Assembly (NCBI GenBank): GCA_025200525.1
Contig: CM045758.1
Coordinates: forward strand, 63,176,598 to 63,240,597
DNA: 64,000 bases
Direction of reading: 5' to 3'
Origin: Camellia lanceoleosa
Taxonomy: Eukaryota; Streptophyta; Magnoliopsida; Ericales; Theaceae
Shown here: positions 45,401-55,663 of the stretch, piece after piece
Layout of the letters: every line of letters starts with the position of its first letter
Numbering within the stretch: position 1 is the first letter of the stretch
The notes under the pieces: model-generated
Seen by the model: the letters and a program-made list of their open reading frames with translations, nothing else
What the model was told of the DNA's origin: nothing
Databases searched by the model: none
Translations under genes and position numbers: made by a program

Positions 45401-47148
45401 AAACTTAAAGAGGAGGTCAACACAAGATTTTTTTTCAGTTTATACCAAATCTCGAAAATGCTCACAAGTAAGGCTAAAATATGATGTAAAAATAGCCCTA
45501 AAAGAGAGATAAAGGACAAGGGGCAGCAGATGGTATCAAACAGCAAAGAGCCCTTCAACAAAGTTGAAGAGGGGCTTAGAATAAGATACTTTACTATTTA
45601 GGTCGAAGCCAAGAAATGTAAGCAAAAGACGCTAAGATATGAAGCAAAATAAGGTTAGAAAAGGGGAAAAGAGGACTTACCCTTGTAGCACAGCAATGCA
45701 GCAGCTTTTGGTCCAAGAAAATGAGCTCCTAACCTCTGAAAATCAGCCTCAAGGTTTTGGAATGGAGGATGAAGGTGGTAGGCTATGAGTTGGTGTGTAA
45801 ATGGTGCAAGAACAAGGGTGTTTTGAGGCTTGGATGGGAGAGATATGGAGGATTTTATGCAAATGCTCCAGCTGGTTCTCTAACCCTTGCAAATGGAGCT
45901 CAAGGGTTGGTTTTATAGAGGGAGAAGGGTGAGGCTTCTTAGAGAAGCTAAAGAGGGGGGGGGGGGTTGAAGGCTTCTAAAGGAAGCTTGACCAAAGGGG
46001 TCAAGCTTCTTGAAGAAGCTAACCCAAAAGGGTCAAGCTTCCTCAAGAAGCTTGACCAAAGGGGCCAAACCACCTTGAAACCAAGAAAAGGGGGCAAAAA
46101 CCACCTTTAAAGGGGCCAAAACAAGGACAAACCCTCGGGTAGTGGATCTGGGGCAAAACAGTTGGCACAGCTGGAATGCACCTGAAGAGACAAACTTGGC
46201 CGGCCAGGTTCAAAAGGTCCAGGTGGCTAGCCGGCCATCTCCCCTGGCCGGCCGACCAGGGGTCAAAGGGGTCAAGCAAAATTACTGGCCGGCCACCCCA
46301 AAAAGGTGGCCTCCCAGATGAGTGCAACACAGCTGTGGAGAGAAAAACCAAAAAAAGTGGTTCAGGAGAGAGAAAAACCAGCTTTTTAGAAGGGTTCAAA
46401 AGGGTCAGGGGAAATTACAGGCTGACCTACCCATATTGGTGGCCTCCCAGGTGTGTACAACACAATGGTGTGGTGGAAAGTTAGAAAAAGTGGCTCGGGA
46501 ATCGGAAAAACCAGCTTTCTAGTAAGAAAAACGGGCGACGAAGAGCAACGAAGAGAAAAGTTGGTTTTTTAGAAAAATTGCTAGCCTCCCACCCTCCTAC
46601 AACCTTCCTAACAATGAAAATAAGGTCTCCGCCAAAAATGAACCCAAACCGATGCAAAACGAAGGTTCGGGGGCCAAAACGCGCAGCCCGGGGCCCCGAA
46701 AACTGACTATTAAGCACCGGAGGTGGCGTTCGACCACGAAGTTGGTCTTTCGGGCCATAGTGTCCCTCAAAAAGGAGTAAACAAGGTGTATGCCAAAAAT
46801 CGGAGCAATCAGAGGTAGTTAAGCGGTCCCGAACCGAGGCACACGGCTGATGGCTCTGAAAACCGGGAACCAGGCTCCAAACGGAAAAAATGGCCTACGA
46901 CCACGAAATGTAGTCTACGGGCACTGAGAGATGATCTAAGAGACCTCTCCCTCCCTTCGGGAAGAGAAAACAAAGAAAACAGGGCCTGGTTTGCAAACCG
47001 AGGCAAGGCACAAAAGAGTCCGGAAGTCCGGAGGCAAGGCTCGCGGCCGAGACTCCGCAACTTCAGAACGAGCACAATATGCAACATCACCAAGCGCTCA
47101 ATCAGTGACATCTAAGTGTTATGGTCGGTCAAAAATGGGGTGTCTACA
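42461..47148 (-). repeat. Tat-2 3' LTR, 4688 bp
   Basis: On the + strand it starts TGTAGACGTCCCC and ends GGGGTGTCTACA, a perfect 7-bp inverted terminus TGTAGAC...GTCTACA. The inner edge joins the polypurine tract exactly. It contains short internal repeats: CATACACAATGCT words at 44150-44300, AAGCTTGACCAAAGGGGTCA units at 45985-46075, and CTGGCCGGCC clusters at 46195-46300. No coding sequence is supported. Open frames on either strand are short and unrelated to known domains. Confidence 0.8.
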
Positions 47149-47161
47149 GTTGCCCCTCTTT
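47149..47161 (-). promoter_or_regulatory. Polypurine tract of Tat-2
   Basis: Read on the minus strand, AAAGAGGGGCAAC directly precedes the LTR start TGTAGACACCCC. It is the primer site for plus-strand DNA synthesis and fixes both the orientation and the LTR inner edge. Confidence 0.85.
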
Positions 47162-48128
47162 GACAGAACTCGAAAGTCATAAGTGACGGGAGTGAATGTC
47201 AAAGCCCAGAGACGACCCATTTTTGACAAGGCTGAAGACTTAGACAAACATACTAGATAACAAAGAAATGTGCCCGCAGGCATGCCCACAGGCGGGGGGC
47301 AAAATGCAAAATGACATGCACAAAGCAGGATGTAACTTAATGATCATGCGAAGCAGCAGGCTGTAATGAAGCAAATATTCACAATAGATGCAACAGTTTT
47401 AAGCAAGAATGCAAAGCAATACTACATTTCATGCAGTTGAAGAATGCGGAGAATCATTGAATTCTCGCCACGTCTCACACGGAGGGGATACAATACCTGT
47501 GCAGCTCGTCTAGTCGCACCATCCTCAAATGAACCGTACATACAATATCGTGCCTGAAAAAGGAAGAAACTCAACAAGCACAACATAGTTAGCAACATGT
47601 GTTCAGTGTGATATCGAATGCAGACAAACGCGGTGCCGATGGGAAAGTGCATCGCAAAACGAGAGACACGCGCGTAGCAACGCAAGTTAAGCGTGAGGGT
47701 ATGACAATACCCGTGAAACGTGCACAACAATGCAAGTGGTATGCATGAGCATGCAAGTAATCGTGCATAACAATGCAGGATAAGCGCAGACCCGGACGCA
47801 TGTTTGTTATGAAACAACGAGTAAAGAAACGCAAGTTTCGACGAGTGCGACTCAATTGCAACCTCCGGTTTACCTCCCGAAAAGGTCACAACGTATTCAA
47901 AAAGGATACACCTTGCTTTTGATGAGTAACAATGAGACACGCATCAAAAGTTGGAGTTGAAGTTCCCGCGGAGGGATTTCGCGACGAAAAGTGCACTTTC
48001 CTTGTACTTTCTCAGGTGCCAGGGACTCCAATCATCACCAAAATTTGTAGAGGCCTTGGAGACCATGTTGGGAACACCACCGGCCAGGTTTGGTCCAAGG
48101 GGGAGGCCACCGGCTAGGTGTGAGTGTA
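47162..48128. other. Tat-2 3' region next to the PPT, non-coding
   Basis: No gene is supported. Words such as AACAATGCAAG and CATGCAAG recur near 47690-47800. The + strand end leads into the promoter module of the PMD gene. Confidence 0.4.
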
Positions 48129-48174
48129 GGGGGTGGCCGGCCTGTCAGAAAAGGTGGCCGGCCGGCCACCTAGC
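48129..48174 (+). promoter_or_regulatory. GC-rich palindromic module upstream of the PMD gene
   Basis: The block GGGGGTGGCCGGCCTGTCAG leads to an 18-bp perfect palindrome GGTGGCCGGCCGGCCACC (48153-48170) followed by TAGC. Nearly the same 45-bp block lies at 55514-55558 before the second antisense gene. It is about 390 bp upstream of the PMD ATG. The regulatory role is inferred from position and conservation only. Confidence 0.5.
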
Positions 48175-49710
48175 CCAAATCCGAGGCAGTTTGGTCTTTT
48201 TGCTCTTGTTTCTTTAAATGTGCTTTCCAAAGCACTTTTCCTCACAACCTCAGCTCCGAAATTAGTCCCTCTACCTTCCTAGAGCATTTTTCCTCTCAGA
48301 TTTGTGTTTCATACGCGTTTTCCAACGTCCTACGCCAAGTTGTTTCGCGAAAACTTTCAGTTCTCTTCACCTTGAACCGATTAAATCTTGGTTCCGGAGC
48401 TTCTTTTCTCATTTTTGCCACTTGAGGTGAGTTTGTCTCAATATTTGGAAGATTTTCTCGGGAGTTGACTTTTGTTGACCTTTTCATTTCCCGAGAGTTG
48501 ACTTTTGTTGACTTTTTCCAATTTTGGCTCATTTTGCTCATTTTTGCAGATTTTTTGAAATGGCAGGTCATTTTCCTCAGGGCGGAGCTCCTCCAGGTGC
48601 CGGGGGTGAGCCAGACATTATGTCTTTACCCCCGAGGATTCGGCCATTTATTCCCGAGAGGTATGACCCTCCGGTGCACATCCTCCCTTATGATACCCCT
48701 GTTCCGTAGAATGCTAATTGGTCCTTAATTTGAGTATGATTATGTGCCATTATGTGAATATATGCGGTTTTGAAATTCTATCTGTTCACCGTAGGAATAT
48801 CTATTTGAATAATCTGCTTTGGAAATAAAATTGGAGGCCTTATCGGCCACAGAACCCGAAATTGATTACGCCATTGTGATTGGCATAATTTTTAGAGCCT
48901 ACGGTGAAATTTAATTAGAAATTGATTCTGGTCAGATTAAACTGATTAAAATAATGAATTGGTGCCCAATTACTCTATATTATTATATTGTGACTTAGTG
49001 GGGCACTATACACTCAAATACCCTCTTTGTTACTCTTCTTGGCTGAATTAAACTCAAGAGATAGAGAAGGGGGTCGGCTAGAGAGAGGAAAAAGAGGAGA
49101 GTTGGGTGTTTGGCTCAAATTTGTGAAGGATTGGAGGATTGAACTCAAGAAATTGCTATAGTTTGGAAGATTGAGCCTCTAGGTAAGCATTTGGTCTTGA
49201 ATTCATGAGTTTGAACTTGTGATTTTGTGTATTAAAGGTTAATTGGTGATCAAGAACAAGAGTTGTACTATAATTGATGAATTTGGAGTTAATATACACA
49301 TGCATGTATAGGATCACCATGATTTTGTATAATCAAGCATGTGCTAAGTTGAATATGGAAATATGAGTGTTGAATCATACATGCAAGCATGTTTTTGTGT
49401 ATTCCATGAGAATGAACACCATTTGCATTATTTGGAATAGAAATGAAGTCAAGAATTGCATGCATGCTTGAATAATTAAAGATAGGAGCTTTGAATGCAT
49501 GAATGTGTATGTTAGAATTGAGCTTGAATTAAATTGAGCCATGCAAATGGTTGATCCTTGAAATTGAACTCCATTGTAATGTGTTTTGGTGTTCACACCA
49601 TGTTAGAACAATTATATGTGAACTTTGAGCCTTAGAATGCATGAAATATTGGCTGGAAAATCGAATTGGAGCTCAAGAACTTAATCTGGAAAACCCAGAT
49701 TTTTGACGTC

Positions 49711-49894
49711 CGCTCGAGCGGGGGAAGTGCCGCTCGAGCGGGAAAATCGTGCTCCCAGCATTTTTGACAGACATGGCTCCCGCTCGAGCGGGGAGCCATG
49801 TAGACAGGCAGTCCGCTCGAGCGGCAGAGTTTACGCTCGAGCGGGAATTTGAGGCAACCAGTACTTTTGCAGGCCTTAAGGGTCCGCTCGAGCG
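49711..49894. repeat. Cluster of six CGCTCGAGCG palindromes
   Basis: Intact CGCTCGAGCG occurs at 49711, 49731, 49781, 49814, 49834 and 49885, usually extended to CCGCTCGAGCGGG. The sites survive with their CpGs in otherwise AT-rich DNA. A decayed cluster is at 30891-31055. Confidence 0.85.
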
Positions 49895-50224
49895 GGGACC
49901 CTGTTTTCTGAAATTCTGTTTTTGCTTTCTGTGTTCTGTTTTCCGTTCTCTTTCACTTGTAAGCACTCTTAGGCATATGTTAAGCTTTGTAAATGAGTTA
50001 ATAAGATAAGAATAAAGCCTAAAGAGGAATATGTGAATTAAGGAACGGATTGAATTGTTAATGACCCTTTTGTGTTCATGGAATGTGTAGGGTCAAGCTC
50101 CAGGGCAAATCCACAAGCCGATCACTGTGAGTAATATCGATATTCGAATAATTGTGAATGCCCAATTGTTTATTCCCTTATAAGCTTTATGATTGCTGAT
50201 TGGGATTGTGGATAAAAGTCTGAC

Positions 50225-50620
50225 ATGAAAATAATTGGACCTAAGGTCGTTTTGATAGCAATGAATGGACCAGAGGTCATTTTGCTAGAAAGGAATGGAC
50301 CTAAGGTCGTTTTGACATGAATGAGTGGGCCAAAGGCCGTTTCGATACGAATGTATGGGCCAAAGGCCGTTTCGATACGAATGTATGGGCCAAAGGCCAT
50401 TTTGATACGAATGTATGAGCCGAAGGCCGTTTTGATACGAATGTATGGGCCGAAGGCCGTCTTGATACGAATGAGTGGGCCGAAGGCCGTTTTGACATAA
50501 ATGAGTGGGCCGAAGGCCGTTTTGACATGAATGATCGGGCCGAAGGCCGTTTTGACATAAATGAATGGGCCGAAGGTCGTTTTGACATAAATGGAAATTT
50601 GAATGGGCCAAAGGCCAGTA
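50225..50620. repeat. 30-bp minisatellite, about 13 copies
   Basis: The unit is close to AATGTATGGGCCAAAGGCCG followed by TTTTGATACG; copies at 50351 and 50381 are exactly 30 bp apart. Each copy has GGGCC(A/G)AAGGCC, a near-palindrome. A weaker outlying copy is at 50684. Because 30 is divisible by three, three minus-strand frames stay open; these are not genes. Confidence 0.9.
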
Positions 50621-51559
50621 TGTTTGGAATTACAGTTACTTGATCTAAACTTTGTATAATGTACATATGTTAAGTAAGAAAATGAATTGGGCCCAAGGCC
50701 GTTTGGAGTACGTTGTTCTACATATTGTTTATATGACTTCTGTATTTGATATTATTCACTGGGCTATCGCTCACGCTCATTCATGTGTTTGTAGGTGAGC
50801 CAAGAGAAGTCCAGACCCAGCCCCAGTGAAGTCTGCCAGAAACAACATGAGTTTTGGATAGTCAGCCTTGTGTCTCACGTGCGAGACCCATCCTTGCCAT
50901 TTTGTTATGTAATTATATTTTGTATTGTCGGCAAGGACTTTGTGTACATTTGTATATAGTCTGTTATGGGTTGGCTCAGTTTAGATGATCCTGGTTGTAA
51001 AGTAGTTTATGCTACTATAATTTTGACGTGGGTTATTAACGTATATGAGTATGTTTTGTTTGATGTGCATATAAGCACGGCTCTATGGACAAAGTTTTAA
51101 ATTTTTGCTTCCGTTTGGCCCCTTTACTCTGACGAGTTATGTTTGTTTTGGTCTGAGGCCGTAGGTAATCACAGGATTACTGGCCGGTTATGTCCTTAAC
51201 CCATAGGGGCGGGTTCGGGTCATGACATCCCTCTAGCCGTTTTCTACTACTTTACTAACTTCGATGAGCGAGCGCCTGTAGATCTACTACTGCGGGAGCC
51301 AGAGTCCCCCCTCTCTTATCAGGCACGAGAAGTCTGTACTTCACTTCTACATTTTCTGTAATATATTCTGCATTTTCCGTGCATTTCATGCTTTTGCTGT
51401 GTATTTTTTATCTGCTCGTTCTGAATGCGTTCACACACCGTACTGCTGCTTACTTTAGCACACAGCTTATTCTGAATACTTAATCTAAAACATAGTATTC
51501 TGTTAGCATCTTGAACACACAGCTCAATCACTTTGAATTTCTGAACCCACAGCCCTTAT

Positions 51560-52372
51560 TTGATTGTGAACACGCAGCACACACTTGTTGAGAGTTGAAC
51601 ACGCAGCCCAAACACTTGAATTCTAAACACACGACTCATTGTCGAGGTGAACACACAGCACACACTGATTGAAAGTTGAACACGCAGCCCAAACACTTGA
51701 ATTCTAAACACACGGCTCATTGTTAAAGTGAACACACAGCACACACTGATTGAGAGTTGAACACGCGGCCCAAACACTTGAATTGTGAACACACGGCTCA
51801 TTGTTAAGGAGAACACACAGTACACACTGATTGAGAGTTGAACACGCAGCCCAAACACTTGAATTGTGAACACACGGCTCATTGTTGAGGTGAACACACA
51901 ACACACACTGATTGAGAGTTGAACACGCAGCCCAAACACTTGAATTGTGAACACACGGCTCATTGTTGAGGTGAACACACAGCACACACTTTGTAGAAGG
52001 TTGAACACGCAGCCCAAACACTTGATGTCGAACACACGGCTCGTTGTTGAGGTGAACACACAGCACACACTTTGTAGAAAGTTGAACACGTAGCCCAAAC
52101 ACTTGATGTCGAACACACGGCTCGTTGTTGAGGTAAACACACAACACACTTTGTAGAAGGTTGAACACGCAGCCCAAACGCTTGATGTCGAACACACAAC
52201 TCGTTGTTGAGGTGAACACACAGCACACACTTTGCAGAAGGTTAAACACGCAGCCCAAACACTTGATGTCGAACACACAGCTCGTTGTTGAGGTGAACAC
52301 ACAGCACACACTTTGTAGAAGGTTGAACACGCAGCCCAAACACTTGATGTCGAACACACAGCTCATACTTTG
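51560..52372. repeat. 81-bp minisatellite, about 10 copies, in PMD intron 1
   Basis: The unit includes GAACACACAGCACACACT, GTTGAACACGCAGCCCAAAC, ACTTGA and GGCTCATTGTTGAGGT. GTTGAACACGCAGC recurs every ~81 bp from 51594 to 52321. Left copies have GATTGAGAG where right copies have TTTGTAGAAG, so two sub-families expanded side by side. The array fills the intron between PMD exon 1 and exon 2. Confidence 0.9.
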
Positions 52373-54846
52373 AATTTTCTGAACACACAGTCCATATTCT
52401 GTATCTGATTTGATTTTGCACACAGCTCATACATTTCATTTGCACGCAGCCTATATATTTCATTCTGAAACTGAATACATGTGTTCACCCTGAATGCAGG
52501 TGACTTCTCGTGCTGCAGGAGGATATGGCTCTATTATGGCGAGAGAGTGGTACGCAGAGCTCTCGGAGGTTGTCCGGGATTTGGTTGACTTGGCAGGGTT
52601 TGGGCCCTTCTGTACTGGGATATTTTGCTGTCCTGCTAGTAGGACGCTGATGGGTGCTTTGGTAGAGAGATGGTGGGACACCACCAACTCCTTCCATTTC
52701 TCTGCTACTGGGGACATGACTATGACCCCATTTGACTTCGCTGTATTGACAGGCCTTGATGTGGGAGGCTGGGCAATCCTATATGACGAGGACATGGGCC
52801 AGTGGGAGGCCGCTTGGATCTACTTATTGGGAGCTCGCTCACCAGTTGACAGATCTTCGGGCAGAGTCCGATGTACCTGGTTTTCTTCACATTTTAGGAG
52901 GGTGGAGATAGAGCCTGAGACTCCTGAGGAGGTAGTGTAGTACACCCGCGGATTTCTGATGTTCCTCTTCGGGACCACCCTGTTCGCCGATAGGGGAAAC
53001 ACTGTCGGGCTCTATCTGTTGAGTGCTCTAGTGGACCTATCACAGGTCAGCCGATATGATTGGGGTGGCGCCAGCCTGGTTACTCTCTATTGCTATATGA
53101 GTGTGACCTCCCGCAGACGGGGGAACATGGTCGGTGGCTATTGGAGGGCCTGGGTGGTACTTTCTGCCCTCTTGATTTACATTTCTGCTTCTCATTACTT
53201 GTACATTGCACATACGGCGCACTTTACACTCTGTACCTTGCACTTTGCTCTCAGCATTCTGTATTCTGATGGCTACTGCTTTGTTTTTCACAGCTATGGA
53301 TCTACGCGTACTTCCCGACGCTAGCCCCAGAGCTTGAGGTGGAGGTGCCCCTCATGACCCCTTATTCACTCGTATTTGAGGGCCAGTACCGGTCGAGACC
53401 TCGGGAGTCATTCCTCTACTTACGGCAGTATTTTGACACGGTGTGGACGATCGAGGTACTTCAGAACTCTCAATTCTTCATATTTCCATCTTTGATTTGT
53501 CTTGCATATTCCTGATTTCTGATCAGCTCATGCATCGGTTATCCGCAAATCACATGGCAGCCTTAGGCGCCTTTAGGTAGAGACCTCCGATTCCAGTTTG
53601 CCGGAGCATGGGGTGCCTCTCAGTATAGGATCCTGTTCGAGGGGCCAGTTGGTAGAGCCTGGTTTTTAGGGGATCGCTTCTTGCGCCAGATATGGGGCTA
53701 CCCTACTCAGGACATCCCCTCAGCACCCCAGACGACATGCGGACCACTGATAGGCTCCCCCCCAGGAGGCTATTACCGCCATGCTGGGTACCGATGCTTT
53801 ACCACATTTGGAGTAAGGGGAGTATGCGACCTACCGTCACACATACTTGATGCCCCCATTGATGGGTGTCCGTACTCCCACGAGGAGGTCTGCGGGTATG
53901 CCGTCATCGAGTCGGGCTTGGGCTGCAGATGTCCCTTCTACCAGCAGGGCTGGCACATCTAGAGGTGGGGGTGGATTGGTTCCCCCGATTCCTCCGACTC
54001 ATCATCATGCTGGGTGGCTAGATATCCCGACTGAATTGACGGGATGGAGATATGGGGCTTCCTACCCGATTCCGATAGAGCCTCCGATGCCTGATCACCG
54101 ATATGTTAGAGACCCTGACTCGCCACCGGTATGCTTTACAGCTTTGATTTATCACTCAGATACTTGGACATTCATTCCTTTACATCTGCAGCCTCCTGTC
54201 GAGTATATGGATGAGATGCTCGGGCTGGTGGCCTCACTCGAGGGTCTGGTACTGCGGAGAGAGGCACAGTTGTCCATCATGGGTGTCCAGGTACTCTTTA
54301 GTTTTCTTGCGTTTATCATACTTCTGATGACATGCTGATCTTGAACATTTTACTGCATTGATAGGCTGCCTGTGTAGAGCACATCTGACACACACCACAC
54401 TTACGTATTGTATCTATATGCACCCACTTCATGTAGTTTTCTTGCATCTTTATCTAATATACACATTTACGCTGATGTATTCGAATTGCATTCTTCATTT
54501 TCAGATGCCTCCGGTATGTACTTAGCCACAGGCCGGGCCATCTAGGCCTTCTCGAGGGGTTGGACCATCTAGGCCTTCTCGAGGAGTCAGGGGAGGGGAG
54601 TCGTCTCACAGACGCAGAGCACACATTATGGAGGAGGAGGCCAGTGAGGAGGATGAAGCTATAGATCATCAGTCAGAGACATCTGCTGACAGAGAGGAGG
54701 GTTCCGGCCCTGGTTCCAGGAGTGGAGGTGAGACCGAGGAGGATCCCGAAGATGGCAGCTCTGATTCTGATGATGGTGCTGACGGAGATGGTACAGGGAC
54801 TTCTCAGCCGAAGAGGACGAAGAGGGCCTCTTACTCTTGCACTTGA

Positions 54847-55513
54847 GAGCACAGATGTTCCTGCTTTATTTCCCTTTTTTACTAGTAGTTGTAGCACATT
54901 TGTACATTATTAGGCAGTTTTATTTTCTGTAAAACTTGTACCCTTGTTGTAAAATGTTGTAACAAAGGAAGCATGATGGAATGAAACAGCTTTTGAAAAA
55001 AGTGTTGCATTTTATATTCTTAGCATCGTATCACATCATTTTGTACCCAAAAATGAGATTGAATGGAAATATGCATTGTGTATTTGTCAAGTCAGGTAGT
55101 GAACCGACACAACAAACTAAACAACCTAACTTATTAAGAAACAACAAAACATTAGTAAGTTTACAACTCGATAAGCAAAACACAACAATGTTAATAAACA
55201 AAGAGTATCGACTCAAAGCACGAAACTTGATGACTTGATAAACAAGACTTGATGAACAAAACAGCTTGACAAATAAAAACAACAGCTCAATAAGCAAGAC
55301 TTAACAACAACTCTATAAACAAAGTGTATTTCGAACGATCTGGGTGACGGAACGCATCCGAAATAGAGGGAAATGGAGGCCTTCGACACTCCCGATGCAT
55401 GGAAATGCTAGGAACTTTCTTCTAGAGGGTAAAACAGGACCAAAGACACACTTTGCAGCATGGCCGACCACCTTTGGGAGCTGGCTGACCAGCTTTTTGC
55501 ATTGGAGGGGAGA
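54847..55513. other. Spacer between the two antisense genes of Tat-2
   Basis: The first ~120 bases are the likely 3' UTR of the PMD gene (TTGTAAAATGTTGTAAC). 55130-55320 is an AACAAA/ACAAAACA-rich stretch. No coding signal. The end leads into the shared GC-rich module. Confidence 0.45.
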
Positions 55514-55558
55514 GGGGTGGTCGGCCTACCAAAAAAGGTGGCCGGCCGGCCACCTAGC
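55514..55558 (+). promoter_or_regulatory. GC-rich palindromic module upstream of the second antisense gene
   Basis: GGGGTGGTCGGCCTACC, an A-run, then GGTGGCCGGCCGGCCACC (55537-55554) and TAGC. It is nearly identical to 48129-48174. It lies about 105 bp before the ATG at 55664, and a TATA-like TCTTTAAAAGTCC follows at 55609. This looks like a core promoter region; the function is inferred. Confidence 0.5.
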
Positions 55559-55663
55559 TTAGCAACCACCAGCTTTTCGACACGTGTCCCCCGAACAGTG
55601 TCTTATCCTCTTTAAAAGTCCTAGCCTCGTGGTTGATTCATTTCATCTCAGTTTTGCACCAAA

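Larger units (their letters stand above)
48700..51227 (+). mobile_element. Solo LTR (~2.5 kb) inserted in PMD exon 1
   Basis: The segment starts TGTTCCG, ends CATGACA, and interrupts the PMD coding frame. Its last ~85 bp match window positions ~65-136. There is no internal gag-pol. The flanks CCCC/T and TCCCT differ by one base if the duplication is five bases, so the target duplication is imperfect or the edge is off by one. It contains six CGCTCGAGCG palindromes (49711-49894) and a 30-bp minisatellite (50225-50620). The orientation is inferred from the TG...CA reading only. Confidence 0.6.
48560..54846 (+). pseudogene. Plant-mobile-domain (MAIN-like) gene, antisense in Tat-2, split and broken
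   Basis: Exon 1 begins at ATG 48560 (MAGHFPQGGAPPGAGGEPD), is cut at about 48700 by a solo LTR, and resumes at 51228 with FYYFTNFDERAPVDLLLREP to about 51332. Exon 2, 52500-53156, holds the PMD core: EWYAELSEVVRDLVDLAGF, LVERWWDTTNSFHF, MTPFDFAVLTGLDVGG, GFLMFLFGTTLFADRGNTV and DWGGASLVTLYCYM. Exon 3 is 53294-53455 (LWIYAYFPTLAPELEVEVPL) between AG and GT. Later exons carry FLGDRFLRQIWGY and YMDEMLGLVASLEGLVLR, and the last is acidic to the stop at 54846. A TAG at 52938, frame changes near 53580 and 53830, and the LTR disable it. PMD proteins include MAIN/MAIL1, which act with PP7-type phosphatases in silencing, and many TE-encoded relatives. Confidence 0.75.

Noticed and set aside
42508..46522. 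Many 60-130 codon frames in the Tat-2 LTR
   Set aside because: The LTR is bounded by exact termini and a PPT. The frames show no domain, no splice logic and no consistent codon use.
47422..47940. 172-codon minus-strand frame next to the PPT
   Set aside because: Position fits the Tat-2 3' region, but no domain is recognised and repeated AACAATGCAAG words explain the Cys/His/Leu-rich composition.
50170..50666. Three overlapping minus-strand frames with repeated SKRPSAHTFV-like units
   Set aside because: The 30-bp minisatellite stays open in all three frames of that strand; low complexity with no start context.
51556..52423. Two long minus-strand frames (267 and 239 codons) of Cys/Val-rich repeats
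   Set aside because: They are products of the 81-bp minisatellite, whose period is a multiple of three, so any stop-free frame stays open. Several frames are open at once and no known domain is seen.
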